This document shows positions 1-5,130 of a stretch of 5,808 bases of DNA, piece by piece (within the stretch, counting starts at the first letter, position 1; the number at the start of each line of letters is the position of its first letter). The stretch is from Bacillota bacterium (lineage in GTDB: Bacteria > Bacillota > Clostridia > Peptostreptococcales > Thermotaleaceae): NCBI GenBank assembly GCA_023623095.1, contig JAMNXX010000280.1, positions 1-5,808 on the forward strand, in the 5' to 3' direction. The notes beneath the pieces are model-generated. The model saw only the letters and a list, made by a program, of their open reading frames with translations, was not told the origin of the DNA and ran no database searches. Made by a program: the position numbers and the translations under genes.

Positions 1-906
1 TCCGAAAAGATTTTCGTAGAAATTCCACCTGGATCGTCTTCTTCGAAAATAGCAGGGATTTTAAAAGAAAATAAGCTCATAAAAAGCAAAATCATTTTTC
101 AGTTTTTAAGCAAAAAAGCCGGAGCAGATGGCAAGATGAAAGCCGGTAATTATAGTTTAAGCCCTGCAATGTCAACAGAAGATATTATTAATATTTTAAT
201 TAAAGGAGACACTATAAACAATTCTGTGAAAATTACGATACCAGAAGGGTTTGAGTTGGACCAAATCATAGCACGATTAGAAAAGCACGGGCTTATTGAT
301 AAGGAAAAATTTATCCAAATTGCCAACTATCAAGATTTTGACTATCCATTTTTGAAAGATGTTCCAAAAGGAGAAAATCGATTGGAAGGATATTTATTTC
401 CAGATACGTACTTGATTCCTCAAAATGCAAAAGAAGAAGATATTATTATTAAAATGTTGGATCGTTTTCAAGAAATTTTTAAAGAAGAATATTATGAAAG
501 AGCAAAAGAGCTAAATATGAGCGTTCACGAGATTGTCGTACTTGCCTCCATCATTGAAAGAGAAGCAAAATTGGATGAGGAACGCCCCGTTATATCCAGC
601 GTATTTCATAACCGAATTCAAAAAGGAATGCCGCTTCAATCCTGCGCAACAGTTCAATATATATTGGGAGAAAGAAAAGCAGTTTTAAGCACAAAAGATA
701 CACAAATTGATTCTCCTTATAATACTTATAAATACTCAGGGTTGCCTCCTAATCCGATTGCTTCTCCTGGAGAATCCTCTATTCGTGCTGCTTTATATCC
801 TGAAGAAACAGATTATCTCTATTTTGTAGCAAACAAAGAAGGCAACCATATTTTCAGCAGGACATTTCAGGAGCATCTTCATGCGAAGAATGCAAATCGC
901 CTATAG
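1..906 (+). CDS. mltG: Endolytic murein transglycosylase MltG (YceG-like), 5' end outside window
   Basis: MltG is a membrane-anchored lytic transglycosylase that cleaves nascent peptidoglycan strands internally and is thought to set glycan length. The frame is open from base 1, giving about 301 visible residues. The cytoplasmic tail, membrane anchor and start codon are missing; family members are usually about 340-370 residues. The first ~55 visible residues (IPPGSSSSKIAGIL, then KAGNYSL) fit the LysM-like subdomain. The catalytic domain follows, with EGYLFPDTY, then ASIIEREA. The Glu of IIEREA (visible residue 186, codon 556-558) matches the catalytic Glu of E. coli MltG. Downstream are FHNRIQKGMPLQS, DSPYNTY, SGLPPNPI and YLYFVANKEGNH, all standard family blocks. 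A strong terminator lies 11 nt after the stop, so this gene ends its transcription unit. It corresponds to B. subtilis yrrL, which also precedes the O-methyltransferase gene. Identification is secure. Confidence 0.95.
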   Translation, partial: SEKIFVEIPPGSSSSKIAGILKENKLIKSKIIFQFLSKKAGADGKMKAGNYSLSPAMSTEDIINILIKGDTINNSVKITIPEGFELDQIIARLEKHGLIDKEKFIQIANYQDFDYPFLKDVPKGENRLEGYLFPDTYLIPQNAKEEDIIIKMLDRFQEIFKEEYYERAKELNMSVHEIVVLASIIEREAKLDEERPVISSVFHNRIQKGMPLQSCATVQYILGERKAVLSTKDTQIDSPYNTYKYSGLPPNPIASPGESSIRAALYPEETDYLYFVANKEGNHIFSRTFQEHLHAKNANRL

Positions 907-916
907 TGGAAAGGCT

Positions 917-949
917 AATACGTGGAGAGTTTCCACGTATTCATTTTTT
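917..949 (+). terminator. Rho-independent terminator after mltG
   Basis: A perfect 10-bp inverted repeat (AATACGTGGA at 917-926 paired with TCCACGTATT at 932-941) has a 5-nt loop. After CA comes a run of six T (944-949). It sits 11 nt past the mltG stop codon on the same strand. It separates mltG from the tRNA-modification genes and makes any upstream start for the next gene within the hairpin (GTG at 922) implausible. Confidence 0.9.
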
Positions 950-1008
950 CAAAGATTTACCTCTATATGCGAAAAAATCTTATGGATCATCAAAAGGAGC
1001 TATGCAAA

Positions 1009-1650
1009 ATGAGTAATATTGTCAATGATTTAGTAGAAGAATATATTCGAAATACAATACCACCAAGAAACGCTTTTTTAGAATCGATAGAGCAATTTGC
1101 TTCCGTTCATCATATACCTATCATACAACCAGAAGTAGCCAAACTATTAGAAGTGATCGTTAAAATTAGCAATGCGAAAAATATTTTAGAAATTGGAACT
1201 GCTATTGGATATTCAGCCATTATACTCTCCACTGCCTCAAGTGATATTAAAGTAACGACAATCGAAAAACAAGATGAAATGATTCAGATTGCTAGAAAAA
1301 ACATACAGAGAGCAGGTTTAAGTGAGAGAATACAGATATTGGAAGGAAATGCAGAAGAAATTCTTCCAAAGATAGACCAAAAATTTGATTTGATCTTTAT
1401 CGATGCAGCAAAGGGACAATATATGGAATTCTTATCCTCAAGCATTCACCTTCTTCGTTCAGGAGGAGTGCTCATATCCGATAATGTCTTATACAAAGGC
1501 ATGACTGCATCCAATCAATATCTGGTCCGAAGAAAAAAAACAATCGTCAAAAGGATGCGGACCTATTTGGACCATATTATGAATCATCCGCAATTGTCAA
1601 GCTGTATTCTACCTATCGGTGATGGCGTTTCAATTAGTTATAAAAGATAG
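1009..1650 (+). CDS. trmR: O-methyltransferase, TrmR/YrrM-like (tRNA 5-hydroxyuridine methyltransferase)
   Basis: This 213-residue class I SAM-dependent methyltransferase belongs to the metal-dependent COMT-like O-methyltransferase family. B. subtilis YrrM/TrmR (about 217 residues) methylates 5-hydroxyuridine-34 of tRNA to 5-methoxyuridine. Visible motifs are the SAM-binding loop LEIGTAIGYSA (60-70), the acidic strand end TTIEKQ (83-88), FIDAAKGQY (130-138) with the metal-ligand-type Asp132, SDNVLYKG (157-164) with the Asp158-Asn159 pair, and a C-terminal LPIGDGVSIS. The ATG at 1009 was chosen because AAAAGGAG (992-999) lies 9 nt upstream and the length then fits the family. An in-frame GTG at 922 is inside a terminator hairpin, and an in-frame ATG at 967 has no ribosome binding site. 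The U32 gene follows 13 nt after the stop, so the two are very likely co-transcribed. The family is certain; the tRNA substrate is inferred from family and neighbour. Confidence 0.88.
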   Translation: MSNIVNDLVEEYIRNTIPPRNAFLESIEQFASVHHIPIIQPEVAKLLEVIVKISNAKNILEIGTAIGYSAIILSTASSDIKVTTIEKQDEMIQIARKNIQRAGLSERIQILEGNAEEILPKIDQKFDLIFIDAAKGQYMEFLSSSIHLLRSGGVLISDNVLYKGMTASNQYLVRRKKTIVKRMRTYLDHIMNHPQLSSCILPIGDGVSISYKR

Positions 1651-1663
1651 GGGTTGAAACTAG

Positions 1664-2887
1664 ATGAAAAATATAGAATTGCTAGCACCTGCGGGAGATC
1701 TAGAAAAGTTAAAAATTGCAGTGATATACGGTGCAGATGCTGTTTACATCGGAGGACAAACTTTTGGCCTCCGCGCTGCAGCCAAAAATTTCTCTTTTGA
1801 AGATATGAAAGAAGGAATTCAATTTGCACATGAACGCGGAAAAAAAGTTTATGTTACACTCAATATCATCCCTCATAACGCAGATCTAGAAGAGCTTTCA
1901 TCTTATTTAAAACAACTAAAAACTTTAAATATTGATGCATTGATCCTGTCCGATCCAGGAACATTGATGTATGTTAGAGAACATATGCCAAATGTAGATA
2001 CCCATTTGAGCACACAAGCCAATACAACCAATTATATGAGTGCACTGTTTTGGTATAAACAAGGCGTAAAGCGAATTATTTTAGCAAGAGAGCTTTCAAT
2101 AACGGAAATAAAGGAAATAAGAAAACAAATCCCTCCAGATTTAGAATTGGAAGCTTTTATCCATGGGGCAATGTGCATTTCTTATTCTGGAAGATGTCTT
2201 TTAAGCAATTACATGGCAAATCGAGATGCAAATCGAGGTGAATGTGCCCATCCATGCAGATGGAAATATTATCTTATGGAAGAAAAACGTCCAGGAGAAT
2301 ATATTCCTGTTTTTGAAGATGAAAAAGGTACATATTTTTTTCATTCAAAAGATTTATGCATGATTGAACACATTCCGGAATTAATCGAATCTGGCCTCAA
2401 TAGTTTCAAAATCGAAGGCAGGATGAAGAGTATCTATTATGTAGCAACGATCGTTAATGCATATCGTAGGGCTATCGATACCTATCTGAAGAATAAAGAA
2501 TCTTATCAATATAATCATCAATGGATGGCTGAGATAAAAAAAGCAAGTCATCGGGAATTTACTACGGGTTTTTATTTTGAAAAACCGGGGCCACAAGAAC
2601 AATCATATTCCAATGCTAAGTATATCCGAGAATATAGTTTCTTGGGTGTTGTACTAGATTATGATTCCAACTCGAAAATAGCAACGATCGAGCAGAGAAA
2701 TAAGATATCAAAAGGTGATATCGTTGAAATTATGGGGCCTGACATTGAATATTTTGTCCAAAAGATCGATGCGATCTGGGATGAAGAGGGAGATGAAATC
2801 CAATCAGCACCGCATCCTCAGCAAATCATTAAAATAAAAGTAAACCAGCCTGTCAAACCGTATTATTTGCTAAGAAAAGAGTCTTAA
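1664..2887 (+). CDS. trhP: U32-family protein (YrrO/TrhP-like tRNA U34 hydroxylation protein, annotated as peptidase U32)
   Basis: This 407-residue protein has the N-terminal opening IELLAPAGDLEKL and GADAVYIGG that is typical of U32 proteins. The U32 signature lies at residues 164-181 (EAFIHGAMC, then SGRCLLS). Cysteines 171, 178, 194, 198 and 232 are candidate ligands for the iron-sulfur cluster known in this family. A C-terminal small beta-domain (about 325-405) marks the YrrO subtype. Though named peptidases, TrhP members in E. coli and B. subtilis support prephenate-dependent hydroxylation of U34 in tRNA. That product is the substrate of TrmR, whose gene lies 13 nt upstream. The ATG at 1664 is preceded by ATAGGGG with a 10-nt spacer. 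Length is close to YrrO (about 422). Related U32 proteins act on 23S rRNA (RlhA) or in ubiquinone synthesis, or are called collagenase PrtC, so the substrate rests on context. Confidence 0.85.
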   Translation: MKNIELLAPAGDLEKLKIAVIYGADAVYIGGQTFGLRAAAKNFSFEDMKEGIQFAHERGKKVYVTLNIIPHNADLEELSSYLKQLKTLNIDALILSDPGTLMYVREHMPNVDTHLSTQANTTNYMSALFWYKQGVKRIILARELSITEIKEIRKQIPPDLELEAFIHGAMCISYSGRCLLSNYMANRDANRGECAHPCRWKYYLMEEKRPGEYIPVFEDEKGTYFFHSKDLCMIEHIPELIESGLNSFKIEGRMKSIYYVATIVNAYRRAIDTYLKNKESYQYNHQWMAEIKKASHREFTTGFYFEKPGPQEQSYSNAKYIREYSFLGVVLDYDSNSKIATIEQRNKISKGDIVEIMGPDIEYFVQKIDAIWDEEGDEIQSAPHPQQIIKIKVNQPVKPYYLLRKES

Positions 2888-2897
2888 ATATGAAAAA

Positions 2898-2928
2898 GTA
2901 TATACCTTCTACAGATTGGAAATACTTT
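2898..2928 (+). promoter_or_regulatory. Candidate sigma-E-type promoter for the PBP gene
   Basis: GTATATAC (2898-2905) matches 7 of 8 positions of the sigma-E -35 consensus GHATANNT. After a 15-nt spacer, AATACTTT (2921-2928) matches 6 of 8 positions of the -10 consensus CATACAHT. Transcription would start near 2935, past the left arm of the terminator hairpin. The RNA could then not form the hairpin and would expose the ribosome binding site at 2946-2952. The B. subtilis counterpart PBP4b is mother-cell specific and sigma-E dependent, which fits. This is pattern matching only, in AT-rich DNA. Confidence 0.35.
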
Positions 2929-2960
2929 AAATATCTAAATCTGAAGAAGGTGTTTTTTTT
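2904..2960 (+). terminator. Terminator-like hairpin after the U32 gene, overlapping the nominal PBP N-terminus
   Basis: Bases 2904-2917 pair with 2938-2951 (left arm ACCTTCTaCAGATT, right arm AATCTGaAGAAGGT): 13 pairs with a single A/A mismatch and a 20-nt loop. A G and eight consecutive T (2953-2960) follow. It starts 17 nt after the U32 stop codon, the usual position for an intrinsic terminator. It lies inside the reading frame if the PBP began at ATG 2890, which argues for a later PBP start. The right arm carries the ribosome binding site (AAGGTG, 2947-2952) for the TTG start at 2959, so read-through RNA would hide that site. Confidence 0.7.
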
Positions 2961-4674
2961 GTCTGGGAAAAGAGTGCGCAAAAAACGGGATATATTTTTT
3001 AAATTAACGATTGAAAATCAATATCGTTTATTTTTAATGGCTATCTTTTTAACGATATGCATATTTGCACTCATCGGTAGATTAGCGTATATTCAAATTT
3101 TTAAAGAAAAAGAATTTTATGCAAAAGCTGCTCAACAATGGTTTAAAGAAATTCCAGTGCAACCTGCACGGGGAAAAATTTATGATCGCAATCTATTACG
3201 CTTAACCAATCGAAGCAATATCAGTTATTTAATGATTTTTCCTGAATACTTTGAAACAAAAGATGAGCATTTAGAACTAATAAAAAAACTAACAGGCATT
3301 TCAATAAACAAATTAAAACAAGATTATCTTCTCTCAAAAACACAGCCTATTCAATTAGAAATTAAAAACTATGATATGAACTGTCTAAGAAAAGTGCTAT
3401 CTCTAAAAGGAATATTTCCGATTGATTCTGATCAAAGATATGATCCGAACGGAATTGCATCTCATGTCATAGGATATATTAACAAAACCGATAATACAGG
3501 AGCAAAAGGGATAGAAAAACAATATGATCATATCCTTAAAGAAAATCAATCTCAAAAATTTGGTGCAATTGTTGATGCCCAGAAACGCATCATTCCTGGT
3601 CTTGGTTATGCGACACTTCATTCCGAAGATCAAAATCAAAAAAAGAACATCGTTACGACATTGGATTATCAGATACAAAAAATTGTTGAAGATACATTTG
3701 ATCAGCACTACACAAAAGGAAGCGTAATCGTACTTGATGCAAAAACCGGAAATGTTTTAGCAATGATGAGCAGACCAAATTATGATCAAAGCAATGTAGC
3801 AGCATTTTTAAACCATACCGATAAGGAATTATATAATCGAGCGATCCAAATCGCATATCCTCCAGGTTCTATTTTCAAAATCGTTATTGCAGCAGCAGCT
3901 CTCGAAAATGATATTCTAGATATCCATGATAAATTTACATGCACAGGGTATGAAACAATAGGAAATATTTCTATAAAATGCAGCAGTTTTAAAGATGGCG
4001 GACACGGAACAATTACTTTTGAACAAGCGTTTGCTTTATCATGTAACTCTGCATTCATTCAATTGGCTCAGAAAATAGGCAGTCAAAAGATTTTATCTAT
4101 GGCTAAAGATTTTGGATTTGGTACATTGACCCATATAGGTTTGCAAGAAGAAGTGTATGGTAAACTTCCTTCTATGGAATATATGAAAGGTGCTGGAATC
4201 GGAAATATTGCGATCGGACAAGGAACATTAGAAGCAACACCCATTCAAATTGCAAGAATGACATCGATCATTGCCAATGATGGAATCGATAAAGAGATTT
4301 TTCTCGTTGACAAAATTATAGATGACCAAAAAAATATAATTGAAGATATCCGTAAAAAATCTTCATCAAAAAGGGTCATATCCCATAGAACTGCAAAAAA
4401 AATCCAACAGCTGATGAATAAAGTCATCGCAGAAGGAACTGCTTCGAATATACAACTTGATTCAATTGGAGGAGCTGCAGGGAAGACCGGATCAGCACAA
4501 GCCGTATCAAATCGAAAGGAAACCGTTCACGCTTGGTTTACAGGATACTTTCCATATGAAAATCCGAGATATGTTATCACGATTATCATTGAAAATGGAG
4601 GCTCTGGAGGAAGTACGGCAGCTCCTTTATTTCAAGAGATTTGCAAAAAAATCGATAAGCTAGATTCTCAATAA
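2959..4674 (+). CDS. Class B penicillin-binding protein (PBP2/FtsI-type transpeptidase, PBP4b/PbpI-like)
   Basis: This is a peptidoglycan D,D-transpeptidase anchored by one membrane helix (about residues 24-46 from the TTG start). A PBP dimerisation domain starts around ARGKIYDRN (70-78). The transpeptidase domain spans about 252-567 and holds all three active-site motifs: SIFK with the acylated Ser304 (codon 3868), SCN at 361-363 (codon 4039) and KTG at 509-511 (codon 4483). The TTG at 2959 is preferred (571 residues). GAAGGTG ends 6 nt upstream, and the alternative ATG at 2890 (594 residues, 2 nt after the U32 stop) would place a terminator hairpin inside the coding region. The similar position in B. 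subtilis is held by pbpI (yrrR), a mother-cell sporulation PBP of about 584 residues; sigK directly downstream supports a sporulation role. Elongasome or divisome paralogues share the same domains, so class B PBP is secure but the PbpI equivalence is an inference. Confidence 0.88.
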   Translation: MSGKRVRKKRDIFFKLTIENQYRLFLMAIFLTICIFALIGRLAYIQIFKEKEFYAKAAQQWFKEIPVQPARGKIYDRNLLRLTNRSNISYLMIFPEYFETKDEHLELIKKLTGISINKLKQDYLLSKTQPIQLEIKNYDMNCLRKVLSLKGIFPIDSDQRYDPNGIASHVIGYINKTDNTGAKGIEKQYDHILKENQSQKFGAIVDAQKRIIPGLGYATLHSEDQNQKKNIVTTLDYQIQKIVEDTFDQHYTKGSVIVLDAKTGNVLAMMSRPNYDQSNVAAFLNHTDKELYNRAIQIAYPPGSIFKIVIAAAALENDILDIHDKFTCTGYETIGNISIKCSSFKDGGHGTITFEQAFALSCNSAFIQLAQKIGSQKILSMAKDFGFGTLTHIGLQEEVYGKLPSMEYMKGAGIGNIAIGQGTLEATPIQIARMTSIIANDGIDKEIFLVDKIIDDQKNIIEDIRKKSSSKRVISHRTAKKIQQLMNKVIAEGTASNIQLDSIGGAAGKTGSAQAVSNRKETVHAWFTGYFPYENPRYVITIIIENGGSGGSTAAPLFQEICKKIDKLDSQ

Positions 4675-4696
4675 TTTAACTACGTTTATAGCAGAC

Positions 4697-4727
4697 ATGC
4701 ACAAATTCTGCTTTATCACATATAATA
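4697..4727 (+). promoter_or_regulatory. Candidate mother-cell promoter of sigK (sigma-K/sigma-E type, with SpoIIID-like site)
   Basis: CATATAATA (4719-4727) fits the sigma-K -10 consensus CATANNNTA exactly, and its first 8 bases match 7 of 8 positions of the sigma-E -10. An AC dinucleotide in CACA (4700-4703) lies 16 nt upstream, as expected for the sigma-K -35. ATGCACAAAT (4697-4706) matches 9 of 10 positions of the SpoIIID consensus WWRRACARNY. B. subtilis sigK is transcribed by sigma-E and sigma-K with SpoIIID. The same bases contain TATAAT with a weak TGCACA 17 nt upstream, so a sigma-A reading cannot be excluded. No terminator is visible after the PBP gene, so read-through is also possible. 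Confidence 0.42.
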
Positions 4728-4741
4728 AAAAATGACGAATT

Positions 4742-4751
4742 GGAGGAGGTG
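4742..4751 (+). promoter_or_regulatory. Ribosome binding site that sets the sigK start
   Basis: GGAGGAGGTG is a near-perfect complement of the 16S rRNA 3' end and lies 9 nt before the TTG at 4761. An in-frame TTG at 4740 overlaps this site and so cannot be the start served by it. Confidence 0.8.
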
Positions 4752-4760
4752 TGCAATATT

Positions 4761-5129
4761 TTGTGGATATCCACCTTAACTTTATCGTTTATTTTAACAA
4801 AACCAATTCTCATGCTCGTATCCCATATCTCGAATAATACATCCTTTCCACGACCACTTACTTTAGAAGAAGAAGAAAAATATCTAGAACGATATGAGCA
4901 AGGGGATGAAGAAGCGAAAAATATCCTTGTAGAGAGAAATCTAAGGTTAGTTGCACACATCGTTAAAAAATATCATAACGCCGGGAGAGAAGTAGATGAT
5001 TTGATTTCTATTGGAACGATTGGATTGATCAAAGCGATCACTTCTTTCGACAGGAGCAAAGGAACCCGTTTGGCCACTTATGCAGCACGATGTATAGAGA
5101 ATGCAATGCTGACAATGCTGCAATGTTAA
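4761..5129 (+). CDS. sigK: RNA polymerase sporulation sigma factor pro-SigK, N-terminal half (gene interrupted by a skin-like element)
   Basis: SigK is the late mother-cell sporulation sigma factor. This fragment encodes 122 residues from TTG 4761. Residues 1-21 form a hydrophobic pro-sequence (SFILTKPILMLVS) that lines up without gaps with B. subtilis pro-SigK. Lys14 is conserved, and the Ser21-His22 bond stands at the Ser21-Tyr22 site cut there by the intramembrane protease SpoIVFB. Region 2 follows: NLRLVAHIVKKY (60-71), DLISIGTIGLIKA (80-92) and TRLATYAARCIEN (102-114). Homology stops around Asn114; the last residues (AMLTMLQC) and stop are probably encoded by, or altered at, the inserted element. 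Regions 3-4, including the -35-binding helix-turn-helix, are absent, so this product cannot be a full sigma factor. The adjacent convergent serine recombinase gene shows the split is a skin-type intervening sequence rather than simple decay. The equivalent B. subtilis fragment is spoIVCB. Confidence 0.92.
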   Translation: MWISTLTLSFILTKPILMLVSHISNNTSFPRPLTLEEEEKYLERYEQGDEEAKNILVERNLRLVAHIVKKYHNAGREVDDLISIGTIGLIKAITSFDRSKGTRLATYAARCIENAMLTMLQC

Positions 5130-5130
5130 T
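5085..5130. other. Left attachment junction of the skin-like element (sigK/element border)
   Basis: SigK homology runs through the codons for Cys-Ile-Glu-Asn (5091-5102) and then fades. In B. subtilis, skin recombination occurs in a 5-bp AATGA at the same Asn-Glu codons; here the sequence is AATGC (5100-5104). AATG recurs at 5105, 5114 and 5122, so the exact crossover cannot be fixed from one end; 5100-5104 is the best guess and anything up to about 5112 is possible. The element side runs directly into the recombinase stop codon. The partner junction with the sigK 3' half is outside the window. Confidence 0.65.

Noticed and set aside
941..985. Promoter for the O-methyltransferase gene just after the terminator
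   Set aside because: Combinations such as TTTACC with TATGGA, or TATATG, have poor matches or spacing. A promoter is expected here but none can be supported.
922..1008. N-terminal extension of the O-methyltransferase from GTG 922 or ATG 967
   Set aside because: GTG 922 is inside the mltG terminator stem. ATG 967 has no ribosome binding site. ATG 1009 has AAAAGGAG at good spacing and gives the family length.
2890..2958. PBP start at ATG 2890, 2 nt after the U32 stop
   Set aside because: Only a weak AAAAGAG precedes it, and its first 23 codons encode a terminator hairpin with T8. It remains possible by translational coupling, so it is recorded as the alternative start.
3403..4427. Several open frames on the opposite strand, and one shifted + frame, inside the PBP gene
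   Set aside because: They overlap a clear PBP reading frame, show no recognisable motif and lack ribosome binding sites. They look like chance open frames.
4740..4760. sigK start at TTG 4740 or GTG 4749
   Set aside because: Both overlap the GGAGGAGGTG ribosome binding site, and they would add residues not found in the gap-free alignment to pro-SigK.
4676..4960. Opposite-strand open frame across the sigK promoter and 5' end
   Set aside because: It is antisense to well-conserved SigK codons and has no family resemblance or plausible start signal.
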